A stretch of DNA of 32,124 bases from Sphingobacteriales bacterium (GCA_016185185.1 JACPOD010000044.1:1-32124); one strand, 5' to 3'. Numbered from the stretch's first letter, positions 6,821 to 15,279 are shown. Numbers and translations: made by a program. Notes: generated by a model not told the origin, from the letters alone.

Positions 6821-7129
6821 TCAATTATGATGCTGCACCTTCAGTTTCTTAATCAACTCATCGCTCACACTATCGCTGTAAATACCAAATGCATTTACCA
6901 GCACCCCTTTTTCGCCATGCTTGCTTTCTATGGCATAAACAATGGCCTCATCTGCCGGGTCACTATCCCCTTCAAAACGGTACACTTCCGTTATTTCAAA
7001 CTCACCGGGCATTAAACTCATCGGTGTATCATGACAAACTATACAATCATATTCCAGGTTAAAATCAATAGTATAGCCTCTTTGTTTTAAACCGGCGATC
7101 GCCTCGGTTACCGTATCGTAGTTAAACAT
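6821..7129 (-). CDS. Conserved small Bacteroidota protein of unknown function
   Basis: 102 residues, start MFNYDTVTEAIAGLKQRGYT, with YDCIVCHDTP, FEITEVYRFEGDSDPADEAIVYAIES and GVLVNAFGIYSD. I recognise the pattern as a common Bacteroidota family sometimes labelled phosphoribosylpyrophosphate synthetase. That label cannot be right in enzymatic terms, since the protein is far too short and has no PRPP loop. The acidic EGDSDPADE segment and the cysteine pair-like C-x-x-C region (CIVC) are the notable features. No function can be assigned. It is probably transcribed alone, toward the Crp/Fnr gene. Confidence 0.8.
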   Translation of the reverse strand: MFNYDTVTEAIAGLKQRGYTIDFNLEYDCIVCHDTPMSLMPGEFEITEVYRFEGDSDPADEAIVYAIESKHGEKGVLVNAFGIYSDSVSDELIKKLKVQHHN

Positions 7130-7131
7130 GA

Positions 7132-7164
7132 GTGTTAAGTTTTAAGTTCTGAGTTCTAAGTTAC
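7132..7164. repeat. Short-word repeat (AAGTTCTGAGTTCTAAGTT)
   Basis: TTAAGTTTTAAGTTCTGAGT and the following TCTAAGTTAC are iterations of a roughly 9-10 bp AAGTTCT word, in the divergent gap between the small unknown gene and ahcY. The same GTTCTAAGTT word is found near 543-552 in the prfB-gntK gap. Confidence 0.5.
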
Positions 7165-7282
7165 GAATGATTGTTTAAAGGGTTAAAGGTTCAAATCGTT
7201 TAAAAGTTATAGCCCACAAACCTTAATCCATTAAACCCTGCAAGTTCCCTAACAATTGGTGCATAATTACCCCATTTTCAAA

Positions 7283-7313
7283 TTGGCATATTACCACATT
7301 AAATGTACATTTG
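7283..7313 (+). promoter_or_regulatory. Promoter of ahcY
   Basis: TTG at 7283-7285 and TACATTTG at 7306-7313 are separated by 20 bp, a good match to the Bacteroidota -33/-7 consensus. The downstream sequence CGGCC continues the TTTGCGGC string shared with prfB and the RRM gene. The predicted leader before ATG 7336 is short, about 15-20 nt, leaving no room for an S-adenosylhomocysteine riboswitch. Confidence 0.75.
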
Positions 7314-7335
7314 CGGCCGAATAAAAACACAAACT

Positions 7336-8664
7336 ATGTCCGCAATTACCAATGCATCTATTGACTTTAGTCTTCCATACAAAGTGGCCGATATCAGCCT
7401 AGCCGAATGGGGCCGTAAAGAAATACGCCTTGCCGAAGCAGAAATGCCCGGTTTAATGGCCATCCGTAAAGAATACGGACTTTCTCAACCATTAAAAGGT
7501 GCCCGTGTAGCCGGTTGTTTACACATGACCATTCAAACGGCTGTATTGATTGAAACACTGGTTGCCTTAGGCGCCGAAGTAAAATGGAGCTCCTGCAATA
7601 TCTTCTCTACACAGGATCATGCCGCTGCTGCTATTGCCGCTGCCGGTATTGGTGTGTTTGCCTGGAAAGGTCAAAGCATTGAAGAAGCTGACTGGTGTAT
7701 TGAACAAACTTTATTCTTTGGCGCTGCCAATAAACCATTAAACATGATTCTGGATGATGGCGGCGATTTAACCAATATGGTTTTAGATAAATATCCTGAA
7801 CTGGTACAGCATGTAAAAGGCATCAGCGAAGAAACTACTACCGGTGTTCACCGTTTGTATGAAAGAGTGGCTAAAGGTACTTTACCAATGCCTGCTATCA
7901 ACGTAAACGATAGTGTTACCAAATCTAAGTTCGATAACAAATACGGTTGTAAAGAAAGTTTGGTGGATGCTATCCGCCGTGCTACCGATGTAATGTTAGC
8001 CGGGAAAGTGGCCGTTGTGGGTGGTTATGGTGATGTGGGTAAAGGTTCAGCCGCTTCCTTAGCGGGTGCCGGTTGCCGGGTAATTGTTACAGAGATCGAT
8101 CCTATCTGCGCCTTACAGGCTGCGATGGATGGTTTTGAAGTAAAGAAAATGATCGATGCTGTAAAAGAAGCTGACATTGTTGTTACCGCTTCTGGTTGCC
8201 GCGACCTTATTACCGGCGCACATTTTAAATTAATGAAGGATAAAGTGATCGTTTGTAATATTGGTCACTTTGATATTGAAATAGATGTTGCCTGGTTAAA
8301 CAGTAACTATGGTGATACAAAAGATACTATTAAGCCACAAGTTGATCTTTATAATGTGGATGGCAAAGACATCATCTTATTAGCTGAAGGTCGTTTGGTG
8401 AACTTAGGTTGTGCTACCGGTCACCCATCATTTGTAATGAGTAATTCTTTCAGCAACCAAACACTGGCACAAATTGAATTGTGGCAAAACCACAGCAAAT
8501 ACGAAAACAAAGTGTACGTATTACCAAAACATCTAGATGAAAAGGTTGCCCGTTTACACTTAGCTAAAGTAGGTGCGGTATTAGATGAATTAACTGCAGA
8601 ACAGGCGGAATACTTAGGCATTTCAAAAGAAGGACCGTTTAAGTCTGACCTTTACAGATATTAA
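7336..8664 (+). CDS. ahcY: Adenosylhomocysteinase (SAH hydrolase)
   Basis: Reversibly hydrolyses S-adenosylhomocysteine to adenosine and homocysteine with a tightly bound NAD, clearing the product inhibitor of methyltransferases. The 442 residues cover the substrate domain ([24 protein letters not shown]), the catalytic region ([18 protein letters not shown]), the NAD Rossmann motif GGYGDVGKG and the C-terminal [24 protein letters not shown]. The C-terminus KSDLYRY is the classic end that reaches into the next subunit's cofactor site. The start [13 protein letters not shown] (7336) is preferred to the in-frame TTG-type start at 7303, which lies on the promoter. It is monocistronic, with its own terminator. 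Confidence 0.97.
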   Translation: MSAITNASIDFSLPYKVADISLAEWGRKEIRLAEAEMPGLMAIRKEYGLSQPLKGARVAGCLHMTIQTAVLIETLVALGAEVKWSSCNIFSTQDHAAAAIAAAGIGVFAWKGQSIEEADWCIEQTLFFGAANKPLNMILDDGGDLTNMVLDKYPELVQHVKGISEETTTGVHRLYERVAKGTLPMPAINVNDSVTKSKFDNKYGCKESLVDAIRRATDVMLAGKVAVVGGYGDVGKGSAASLAGAGCRVIVTEIDPICALQAAMDGFEVKKMIDAVKEADIVVTASGCRDLITGAHFKLMKDKVIVCNIGHFDIEIDVAWLNSNYGDTKDTIKPQVDLYNVDGKDIILLAEGRLVNLGCATGHPSFVMSNSFSNQTLAQIELWQNHSKYENKVYVLPKHLDEKVARLHLAKVGAVLDELTAEQAEYLGISKEGPFKSDLYRY

Positions 8665-8703
8665 GAGAAAGCTGCGAGTTATTAGCTACGAGCTTCGAGA
8701 TAG

Positions 8704-8731
8704 AACCCGTTTCTTTGAGACGGGTTTTTTT
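8704..8731 (+). terminator. Intrinsic terminator of ahcY
   Basis: AACCCGTTTC (8704-8713), TTT loop, GAGACGGGTT (8717-8726) forms a 10-bp stem with one G-U pair, followed by TTTTT. It lies 40 bp after the ahcY stop codon. Confidence 0.9.
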
Positions 8732-8747
8732 GCACAATACAGAACGC

Positions 8748-8785
8748 CATTGCGAGGCTTGCGTAGCTTGCCGTGGCAATCTCCC
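8748..8785. repeat. REP-like element (CATTGCGAGGC...GGCAATCTC)
   Basis: CATTGCGAGGC and GCCGTGGCAATCTC are imperfect inverted ends around TTGCGTAGCTT. The ATTGCGAG...GCAATCTC core is the widespread bacterial intergenic repeat of the CATTGCGAG/GCAATCTC type. This copy looks degenerate. It directly follows the ahcY terminator. Confidence 0.6.
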
Positions 8786-9070
8786 AACCGAAGACTGAAA
8801 ATAAATGATGTAACAGAAGCCTTTTCTATTATTAAGCTTTGGTTGCGTCGCACACTTGTACGGCTGGTAATTCTATTCAGCAAATTGTCTGAACCTGGAT
8901 TTAATTGATTTTATGGATTGAATCATGTGCTTTTTTGATTAAATCAGAAGAAGTGAAAATCATATCTCTGATTTTTTGAAATTGATTTGGCAATCTCAAT
9001 TAGAACTTTTCTTATTCATTTATTTTTAAAAAGCAGTCTTTTGTCGTAGTTTTATGAGACAGAATTTAAT
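8786..9070. other. Gene-free stretch with GATT-rich periodic sequence
   Basis: No credible gene is present. Around 8890-8990 the word GATT recurs at roughly 9-11 bp intervals (GGATTTAATTGATTTTATGG, then GATTGAATC, GATTAAATC, CTGATTTTTTG). It is preceded by TTGTCTGAACC, which I associate with dispersed intergenic repeats in Bacteroidota. It lies between the REP-like element and a broken gene, so the area looks like a patch of accumulated repeats. Confidence 0.4.
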
Positions 9071-9517
9071 ATGAGCCTTCCTGTAATATAAACGCTTTAT
9101 CAAGTTTTCTACAGTTATAAACTTCATGATAAAATTATTGGTTGTTATTGTAATGTTTGTCTGACTGATGAATTTAATTATTATGTCCATAATACACCCC
9201 TCCATGATATTTCAGAAGACGATCTATTCTTTTACATAAGTGCAGTTGGAATCATTGAAAACGATGGAAATGACTTTAAATATTTTTTGCCAAGAATTCT
9301 GGAGATTCTTTTGATAAGTGAAGATCAAACGAGTCATTTTTACGCAATTGTCTGGAAAACATTAGCTAGTATTCAGCGGTTTTTAACCAATAGTGAGAAA
9401 GAAGTTTTAAATCAATTTGGCCAGGCATATTATTTCAATGCAAAATTATCGAATGATAAAGAAAAAGTTGAAATGGCATTATTAGACTTAGAAGAAGCTG
9501 GACTTACTTTTACCTGA
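9071..9517 (+). pseudogene. Small conserved gene broken by an early nonsense codon
   Basis: From ATG 9071 the frame reads MSLPVI and then TAA (9089-9091). After it the same frame stays open for 141 codons to 9517. The open part contains GCYCNVCLTDE, VHNTPLHDISEDDLFFYI, NDFKYFLPRILEIL and a C-terminal SNDKEKVEMALLDLEEAG. The STPL-DIS and DFKHFLPRILEL pattern is one I know from an unassigned bacterial family, so the part upstream of the TTG at 9287 is also coding. No ATG, GTG or TTG occurs in frame between the TAA and 9287. Either the gene is dead, or the 5' end was altered by the adjacent repeats. The function is unknown. Confidence 0.6.
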
Positions 9518-9593
9518 AAAAATATATTTTACTCAATTCTTATTAGCCAAGTTACAAAAGCCCTTCATCACTTTGCACAAAAGCCCAATCAAC

Positions 9594-9725
9594 TTACCAT
9601 CCGAATTCGGGCTGTAAATCGAATTCGGGGTCCTTTTCTTTGTAACTTTTTTTGGGCAAGCAAAAGAAAGTTAACAGGGTGACTGCAATAGCAAGAAATG
9701 CAAAGACCCACAACACAATCACCAC
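9594..9725 (-). CDS. Possible small single-span membrane protein
   Basis: From GTG 9725 the minus strand encodes about 43 residues: a hydrophobic helix (VIVLWVFAFLAIAVTLLTFF) followed by an acidic tail (SYKEKDPEFDLQPEFGW). The tail is encoded by a near-duplicate CGAATTCGGG (9602-9611 and 9620-9629). A longer version starting at 9803 or 9818 would run antisense through the promoter and start of the VOC gene, which I consider less likely. No family recognised. A plausible membrane span is the only support. Confidence 0.3.
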   Translation of the reverse strand: MVIVLWVFAFLAIAVTLLTFFCLPKKSYKEKDPEFDLQPEFGW

Positions 9726-9733
9726 TATCTTTG
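9726..9733 (+). promoter_or_regulatory. -7 promoter element (TATCTTTG) of the VOC gene
   Basis: TATCTTTG matches the Bacteroidota -7 consensus exactly and lies 16 bp before the ATG at 9750. No clear TTG is found at the -33 position. Confidence 0.6.
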
Positions 9734-9749
9734 TAACAAACCAACTACT

Positions 9750-10115
9750 ATGCTCACCGAAGTTCACCCCATGCTGCCCATGCGCAATAAACAAATCACT
9801 CATGATTTTTATGTACACCAGTTAGGCTTTACCGCTATAAACCCTGAAAACTATCCGCAATACTTAATGATCCGTAAAGATAAAATAGAGATCCATTTCT
9901 TTTTATTTGAAACACTCAATCCACTGGAGCATGATGGCATGTGCTATATCCGTACCGACAATGTGGAAGAATGGTACCAGTTAGCCGTAGATAAGAAATT
10001 AGATATACCCGAATTAGGCCACCTGCAAATAAAACCCTGGAATCAAAAAGAATTTTCGTTCCGTGACCCGGATAATAACCTGCTTGCTTTTGGAGAAAAT
10101 ATTCAGAAACAGTGA
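9750..10115 (+). CDS. VOC-family protein (glyoxalase/bleomycin-resistance fold)
   Basis: A single vicinal-oxygen-chelate domain of 121 residues: HPMLPMRNKQITHDFYVHQLGF is the first beta-alpha-beta unit, then IEIHFFLFE, YIRTDNVEEWY and the closing KEFSFRDPDNNLLAFGE. This is closest in layout to small bleomycin-binding or resistance-like proteins, which sequester a ligand in a dimer. Many housekeeping relatives have no known substrate, so resistance is not implied. It starts right after a TATCTTTG promoter and precedes the cytochrome b561-like gene by 122 bp. Confidence 0.85.
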   Translation: MLTEVHPMLPMRNKQITHDFYVHQLGFTAINPENYPQYLMIRKDKIEIHFFLFETLNPLEHDGMCYIRTDNVEEWYQLAVDKKLDIPELGHLQIKPWNQKEFSFRDPDNNLLAFGENIQKQ

Positions 10116-10184
10116 CCCGTTCATCCGTTCAACGTTTGCTTTGGCAGCTAGAAAATACCAGTAAAAAAAGGATGCATTCGTTTC

Positions 10185-10204
10185 TGAAAATACCCTTATT
10201 TTCA
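10185..10204. promoter_or_regulatory. Perfect 8-bp inverted repeat upstream of the cytochrome gene
   Basis: TGAAAATA-CCCT-TATTTTCA is a perfect 8-bp dyad with a 4-nt spacer, 33 bp upstream of the ATG at 10238. The size and AT-rich symmetry suit a dimeric regulator's operator, or a weak hairpin in the leader. Confidence 0.4.
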
Positions 10205-10237
10205 TGCCTCAATTTTTTTACCCTTAAAGAACAAGTA

Positions 10238-10879
10238 ATGCAGCAAGCCCTCTTCCACGAAAGATATTCCTGGTCGCTACGTATATGGCATTGGCTAACT
10301 TTTATTATTGTAGCCGCATTAATAGCTACCGTTTTGGTGAGTGATACGTTTCTGGATGGGCAGCATACCCGTTTTATTGTAAGTACTGCTACGGAAAGAA
10401 AAGGAGCCGTGCTTACACCGGATCAGACAAAAGAAGTGGTGATCACCCTGCGTCAAACCATCTGGAAATGGCATACTTACCTGGGCTATGTGCTTGGCGG
10501 TTTGTTTGCCTTTCGTTTGTTACTGGAGTTTTTTCAAACAAAAGAAGAACGGTTTGTAAGGAAATTTAAAAAAGGATTTGCTGCTTCAAAGCAGGCAGCA
10601 GATAAAAAAGAGGGGAAGCACTACTTTATCGTAAAAATTATTTATGCCCTCTTTTATATTTTATTAACCACCATTGTCATTACCGGGCTTTTAATGGCTT
10701 TTTATGATGATGACCCGGCTATGTCAAAAGAAACATTTCATGATATAAAAGAAATTCATGAAAAATGTTATTACATCCTGCTGGTATTCCTGCTCATCCA
10801 TTTGGGCGGAGTGATCAAAGCAGAATTTGGCAAGGATAAAAATATCATTTCACGAATGGTGCATGGTAGGAAGGAATAA
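10238..10879 (+). CDS. Cytochrome b561-like membrane protein
   Basis: 213 residues with four predicted membrane helices: WHWLTFIIVAALIATVLV, HTYLGYVLGGLFAFRLLL, IIYALFYILLTTIVITGLLM and CYYILLVFLLIHLGGV. Histidines sit where the b561 / Ni-Fe-hydrogenase b-type cytochrome family places its haem ligands (WHW, KWHTYLGY, EIHEKCYY, LIHLGG). It probably carries b-haem and passes electrons across the cytoplasmic membrane; the partner is unknown. The start MQQALFHERYSWSLRIWHW at 10238 is chosen because the upstream in-frame codons have no family resemblance and include the inverted repeat. It is followed after 20 bp by an NTF2-like gene. Confidence 0.8.
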   Translation: MQQALFHERYSWSLRIWHWLTFIIVAALIATVLVSDTFLDGQHTRFIVSTATERKGAVLTPDQTKEVVITLRQTIWKWHTYLGYVLGGLFAFRLLLEFFQTKEERFVRKFKKGFAASKQAADKKEGKHYFIVKIIYALFYILLTTIVITGLLMAFYDDDPAMSKETFHDIKEIHEKCYYILLVFLLIHLGGVIKAEFGKDKNIISRMVHGRKE

Positions 10880-10899
10880 TATTGCCTTATCTTTAACCT

Positions 10900-11376
10900 A
10901 TGTCACCTAACGAGGCACTCATACAAAGATTCTACACTGCCTTTCGTCAACTGGATTATAAAACCATGCAGGATTGCTATGCTGACGATGCTGTATTCAG
11001 TGATCCTGCATTTGGCACCCTCAATGCTGCCGAAGTAAAAGCCATGTGGGAAATGCTGTGCAAACAGGCCAAAGATTTTTCTCTAATATTTTCTGATGTA
11101 AAACCCCTAGATGAAGAGTATGCTACCTGTAATTGGATTGCTACTTATACTTTTTCAAAGACCGGCAGAAGAGTGATCAATAACATTACTGCCCACATCC
11201 GTATAAAAAATGGCAGGATCACAGAACATACCGACAATTTTGATTTGTGGAAATGGAGTAAACAGGCATTGGGTTTGCCGGGCTTATTATTTGGCTGGAC
11301 ACCGATGATTCAAAATAAAATACGTACTACAGCAAGGAAGAATTTAGAAAAATTTATGGCCCTGAATAAAACATAA
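10900..11376 (+). CDS. NTF2-like (SnoaL-fold) protein
   Basis: A single cone-shaped NTF2/SnoaL-like domain of 158 residues: EALIQRFYTAFRQLDYKTMQDCYADDAVFSDP is the diagnostic N-terminal helix-hairpin, followed by VKAMWEMLC, CNWIATYTFSKTGRRVINNI and GRITEHTDNFDLWKWSKQALG. Members range from ketosteroid isomerase-like enzymes to ligand-binding proteins, and the FDLWKW type is common in Bacteroidota with no assigned substrate. It is 20 bp downstream of the cytochrome gene and probably co-transcribed. It converges with rluF. Confidence 0.82.
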   Translation: MSPNEALIQRFYTAFRQLDYKTMQDCYADDAVFSDPAFGTLNAAEVKAMWEMLCKQAKDFSLIFSDVKPLDEEYATCNWIATYTFSKTGRRVINNITAHIRIKNGRITEHTDNFDLWKWSKQALGLPGLLFGWTPMIQNKIRTTARKNLEKFMALNKT

Positions 11377-11421
11377 CTGCTGACACAATGAAGTATAGCT
11401 CTTTTAATGACGCAGCAATCA

Positions 11422-12210
11422 TTATTTCTTTCGATACTCTCCTTTGCTATTCTTTTTAAATACTGCTGGTTTTACAGAAGCTTCTTTTGTTTTGGTGGAA
11501 TCACTAACCATTGATTGGATCTCCTTTATTTCCGGCTCACTTAAATAACGCCATTTGCCCAATGGAATAGCATCCAGTTTAATATTCATGATGCGTACCC
11601 GTTTTAAACTTTCAACAGTCATTCCAAAGTGTTCACACATGCGGCGTATCTGGCGGTTCAACCCTTCTGTCAATGTAATTTTAAAAACCTGTTTACCCAT
11701 GCGGTGGATCTTGCAGGGCTTTGTTACCGTACCCAGCATTGGCACGCCTGTTGACATTTTGTACAGGAATCCATCGTCAAATGGTTTATCAACTCTTACG
11801 ATATATTCCTTCTCATGTTCATTCCCTGCACGGAGGATCTTATTTACAATATCGCCATCGTTTGTAAGAAAGATCAACCCTTCTGAATCTTTATCCAGCC
11901 GTCCGATTGGAAAAATTCGCCTGGGATAATTGATGAAACTGATAATATTCCCTTTAATATTTTCATCTGTGGTACAGGTTATTCCCACTGGCTTATTAAA
12001 TGCCATATACACCATCTTTTCTTTTTTGGGTGCTGTAATATAACTCCCATCCACTTCCACCGTGTCCCCTTCTGTATAACGATTACCCAATTGAGCCGTT
12101 TCATTATTTAAAATAACACGTCCCTGTTCAATTAAACGATCCGCCTCTCTCCGGGAACAATAACCCGAATCGCTGATGAATTTATTCAGACTGATAGAAT
12201 ATTTTTCCAA
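11422..12210 (-). CDS. rluF: 23S rRNA pseudouridine(2604) synthase
   Basis: Isomerises a uridine in 23S rRNA to pseudouridine during ribosome maturation. The N-terminal S4 RNA-binding domain (LNKFISDSGYCSRREADRLIEQG) is followed by the RsuA/RluF catalytic domain with the active Asp in IGRLDKDSEGLIFLTNDGD. It continues with NKILRAGNEHEKEYIV, GLNRQIRRMCEHFG and the RIMNIKLDAIPLGKWR end. Side by side this follows E. coli RluF closely, including AGNxHEKEY and GVPxLGTVTK. The basic Lys-rich tail (VFKKNSKGEYRKK) is a likely RNA contact. It is transcribed alone and divergent from the next gene. Confidence 0.93.
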   Translation of the reverse strand: MEKYSISLNKFISDSGYCSRREADRLIEQGRVILNNETAQLGNRYTEGDTVEVDGSYITAPKKEKMVYMAFNKPVGITCTTDENIKGNIISFINYPRRIFPIGRLDKDSEGLIFLTNDGDIVNKILRAGNEHEKEYIVRVDKPFDDGFLYKMSTGVPMLGTVTKPCKIHRMGKQVFKITLTEGLNRQIRRMCEHFGMTVESLKRVRIMNIKLDAIPLGKWRYLSEPEIKEIQSMVSDSTKTKEASVKPAVFKKNSKGEYRKK

Positions 12211-12310
12211 ATGCGTATATTAAATGATTGCAAAGGTCGTTATAAATCTGTACAAGTTTTCATTTCTTTAACTAATAAACGGCTAATTTTAATTTTAAAA
12301 ATTGCCCTGA

Positions 12311-12973
12311 ATGAGAATTATTCTGCTATTTTTTCTTCTCTTTATTGAATTGAATACTTTTTCGCAGGATTATTTTCCTGATTTCCGGAATAAAAAAGAA
12401 GCATTATTAAAAGTAAGCCAAAAAGATATCCGGGCCGATATTGTAACATTTGCTTTGCAGGGTGTGGAAGAAAATATACACCAGGATCCTTTGCCCAAAT
12501 TACCCTTAACCGGTTTTGATAAAACCTTTATGCAGTTTGAAGGAAGCGATATCCGTTACTTGCAGTTTCAAAACAGCACCATCAAAGTAAAAATAACAAC
12601 GGATGCGTTTGACAGTACTAAAAATAAGATCAGCCGTATAACCGGACATGTGGTTAAAATAAATAACCGTCCTTTTTATGGGAATTACGGTAACAAACCA
12701 ACTACTGCTATTAAAGAAGTACTTGTTATCATTAATAAAGATACGGTTGCTATACCTCCTGTCGCTTACAATGATCTTTTCAATATACAATTCAGTTATA
12801 CCGATAAAGCCGGGATAGAACGATCCAAAAACGGCGTTTATTTATCGGATGATAAAAGAAAAATTTACATCTATCTGCTGAATAAAGACAGCAGCGGCGG
12901 GTATGAAGTAACATGGGTAATACAGGATAAGCAATATTTAAGAAGGGTGCTTGATTACAATATTCTTCAATGA
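12311..12973 (+). CDS. Secreted protein of unknown function
   Basis: 220 residues starting with a signal peptide (MRIILLFFLLFIELNTFSQ, likely cut after SQ). The mature part is beta-rich with many Lys/Asn: KITTDAFDSTKNKISRITGH, INNRPFYGNYGNKPTTAIKEV, then RSKNGVYLSDDKRKIYIYLLN and GGYEVTWVIQDKQYLRRVLDYNIL. The alternating strands and the ending RRVLDYN suggest a small beta-sandwich or lipocalin-like exported protein, but I recognise no family. It stands alone between rluF (divergent) and proA (convergent, 27 bp). Confidence 0.75.
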   Translation: MRIILLFFLLFIELNTFSQDYFPDFRNKKEALLKVSQKDIRADIVTFALQGVEENIHQDPLPKLPLTGFDKTFMQFEGSDIRYLQFQNSTIKVKITTDAFDSTKNKISRITGHVVKINNRPFYGNYGNKPTTAIKEVLVIINKDTVAIPPVAYNDLFNIQFSYTDKAGIERSKNGVYLSDDKRKIYIYLLNKDSSGGYEVTWVIQDKQYLRRVLDYNILQ

Positions 12974-13000
12974 TTTTATTTAACAGCTATTAAAAATAAA

Positions 13001-14245
13001 TTACCTGGTTTGGCCATTACCTTTTACGATCCATTTTTCTGTAACAAGTTTCTCCAGTGCAAACGGTCCACGGGCATGAAGTTTTTGTGTGGAGATGCCG
13101 ATCTCCGCCCCCAGTTCAAAAACTTCCCCATCCGTAAACCTGGTAGAAGCATTACTGTAAACAACTGCAGCATCAACTTCTTTTAAAAAACGCTGGCACT
13201 GTTTTTTGTTTTCTGACACAATGGATTCAGAGTGCCTGGTAGAATATTTTTGTATGTGTGCCAATGCTTCCTCTAAATTCTTAACAATCTTCACTGCACA
13301 TTTTAAACTCAGGAACTCCCGGCCAAAATCATTCAAAGATGCTTTATGCAGATGTGCATATCCTTTTAAGAGAGCATAAGACTTTTTATCCGCATAAATT
13401 TCTACGGGAAATTTATTGAACTCTGTCTGAAGCTGTTGCAGGAACAGTGGTGCAATAGCTTCATCGATCACAATTGTATCCACAGCATTACATACAGACG
13501 GACGGGTGGTTTTTGCATTCACCACAATAGAAACGGCCTTACTGAGGTTTGCCTCCTTTTCAATGTATATATGCACCACGCCAGCACCCGTTTCAATAAC
13601 CGGCACACGGCTGTTTGCCCTTACATATTTGATCAAAGAATCGGAACCCCGGGGAATGATAACGTCAATATACTTTGTAGCGGTAAACATGTCTTTTACC
13701 GATGCTCTTTCAGATGGCAAAAGATTTACAGCATCCGGATGAATTTTATTTTCCTTTAATACCGCTTTTATCAGTTTTACAGAAATCCTGTTGGTATGTT
13801 CAGCTTCCTTACTTCCTTTTAATAAAGCCGCATTACGGCTGCGGATACAAAGTGCGGCAATATCAAAAGTTACATTCGGTCTTGATTCATAAATGGCACC
13901 CACTACTCCTAAAGGCACTGTTTGTTTTTCCAGCAACAACCCATTATACAAAATTTTCTTTTCAAGGATCTTCCCGGTTGGGTCTGTCAGCTTTGCCACT
14001 TTACTTATACTATTGCCAATAGCCTTTAACCGATGTTCATTTAATAATAACCGGTCGATCTTTGGATTATTTGCTTCGTAATTGGCTATATCCTTTTTAT
14101 TCGCTTTAAGAATGGCCAATGTATTGGTATCAATGGCTTTTGCTATTCCGTTCAAAACACTTCTTATCTGTGCAGAAGAAGCTGTTCTTAAATTACCCGA
14201 TGCTTTAAATGTTCTTTTTATAATGGACTGGACTTTGCTCATCAT
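13001..14245 (-). CDS. proA: Glutamate-5-semialdehyde dehydrogenase (gamma-glutamyl phosphate reductase)
   Basis: Reduces gamma-glutamyl phosphate with NADPH to glutamate semialdehyde, the second step of proline synthesis. The 414 residues have the aldehyde-dehydrogenase fold: VPLGVVGAIYESRPNVT, NAALLKGSKEAEHTN, IPRGSDSLIKYV, PVIETGAGVVHIY and the catalytic-cysteine segment TTRPSVCNAVDTIVID. The C-terminus has SNASTRFTDGEVFELGAEIGISTQKLHARGPFALEKL. The start overlaps the proB stop by one base (TAATG), so the two are translationally coupled; a second ATG follows directly (MMSK). Confidence 0.96.
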   Translation of the reverse strand: MMSKVQSIIKRTFKASGNLRTASSAQIRSVLNGIAKAIDTNTLAILKANKKDIANYEANNPKIDRLLLNEHRLKAIGNSISKVAKLTDPTGKILEKKILYNGLLLEKQTVPLGVVGAIYESRPNVTFDIAALCIRSRNAALLKGSKEAEHTNRISVKLIKAVLKENKIHPDAVNLLPSERASVKDMFTATKYIDVIIPRGSDSLIKYVRANSRVPVIETGAGVVHIYIEKEANLSKAVSIVVNAKTTRPSVCNAVDTIVIDEAIAPLFLQQLQTEFNKFPVEIYADKKSYALLKGYAHLHKASLNDFGREFLSLKCAVKIVKNLEEALAHIQKYSTRHSESIVSENKKQCQRFLKEVDAAVVYSNASTRFTDGEVFELGAEIGISTQKLHARGPFALEKLVTEKWIVKGNGQTR

Positions 14246-15279
14246 TAAAAAATTACAATATCATCTGCATGTGCTGCAATGACATTCTTTTGGTTGAGGT
14301 TTTTAGTAATATCAGTTGACGAAATTTTTGTTTTAGCAACGCCAATAATCTCCTCTTCATCGTTCATTAATTGTACTACTTCTCCATCGGCAAACTGGCC
14401 ATTTACCTTTTTTATACCTACCGTTAATAAACTCTTCCTGTTATTAAGTGCTTTGGCGGCTCCCTTATCCACTTCAATACTTCCAATAGTGATAGAACCA
14501 CTGGCCAGCCATTTTTGCCTTGCTTTTAAGTTTGATTTCTTTGCGATAAATGTTGTACCCGCCCTTCCATTGATGGCATTTAGTAATGGGTTGGCGCCAT
14601 TCAATCCACACATGATTACTTTTATACCTAAGGAAGTAGCTAACCTGGTAAAGGTTAATTTAGAAAGCATTCCCCCCAAACCTAAACTGCTTTTTTCTGA
14701 ACGCACAAATCCCATAATACTGGTATCAATATTTTCCACCAGCGGGATAATTTGTTTTTTGTCGTTCATAAATCCTCCAACAGAAGTACAAATGATCAGT
14801 GTCTCCGCATCAAATCCAACCGCAATTAAAGTTGCCAGTTCATCATTATCGCTAAACTTTAGTTCTACATTACTTACGAGATCGTTCTCATTAACAACCG
14901 GAATAATAGCATGCTTCCAGAATTCGGCAAACGTTTCTTTTAATTGAACGAATTGAAGACGGTTGGAAAAATGATGCCGTTCGCACAAAGCCTGGGCAAC
15001 GCTTATTCCGTGTTTGGAAAAATATCTATCATACAAACGGATTAAGATTGGATTGCCTACAGCCGCAGCAGCCTTTCGCTCAATTAAGGTTCCTTTATAA
15101 TTTTTAATAAAAGCCTTACCGCTTCCTACCGCCCCACTGGATACCATCACAATATTATATTCCTGTGACAGCATTACCACTTCTGCTACCAGTTTTTTTA
15201 TAAGGGAAACATTAATAGCACCATCATTATTGGAAATAACTGCAGAGCCAAGTTTTATAACCAGTACCGGTTTTTGCAT
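14245..15279 (-). CDS. proB: Glutamate 5-kinase
   Basis: Phosphorylates glutamate to gamma-glutamyl phosphate, the committed step of proline synthesis. The amino-acid-kinase domain has VIKLGSAVISNNDG, MVSSGAVGSGKA, PVVNENDLVS, FSDNDELATLIAVGFDAETLI and GLGGMLSKLTFTRLA. A C-terminal PUA domain (about residues 265-344: SIEVDKGAAKALNNRKSLL ... FADGEVVQLM) is retained, as in the E. coli enzyme. The start MQKPVLVIKLG (15279) is preferred over the ATG at 15300, which adds seven residues not typical of the family. A 16-bp perfect palindrome lies 45 bp upstream. No proC is visible in the window. Confidence 0.94.
   Translation of the reverse strand: MQKPVLVIKLGSAVISNNDGAINVSLIKKLVAEVVMLSQEYNIVMVSSGAVGSGKAFIKNYKGTLIERKAAAAVGNPILIRLYDRYFSKHGISVAQALCERHHFSNRLQFVQLKETFAEFWKHAIIPVVNENDLVSNVELKFSDNDELATLIAVGFDAETLIICTSVGGFMNDKKQIIPLVENIDTSIMGFVRSEKSSLGLGGMLSKLTFTRLATSLGIKVIMCGLNGANPLLNAINGRAGTTFIAKKSNLKARQKWLASGSITIGSIEVDKGAAKALNNRKSLLTVGIKKVNGQFADGEVVQLMNDEEEIIGVAKTKISSTDITKNLNQKNVIAAHADDIVIF

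Noticed and set aside
6821-7129. Phosphoribosylpyrophosphate synthetase
   Set aside because: Only 102 residues and no PRPP-binding loop; the name is a carried-over label.
7130-7335. S-adenosylhomocysteine riboswitch before ahcY
   Set aside because: The promoter leaves a leader of only about 15-20 nt, too short for any SAH riboswitch.
9287-9517. A 76-residue gene starting at TTG 9287
   Set aside because: Coding sequence of the same family extends upstream to about 9092, so this would be only the 3' part of a broken gene.
12085-12100. CAATTGAG inside rluF as another operator copy
   Set aside because: It lies within conserved coding sequence, lacks the flanking C and G runs, and no promoter is near.
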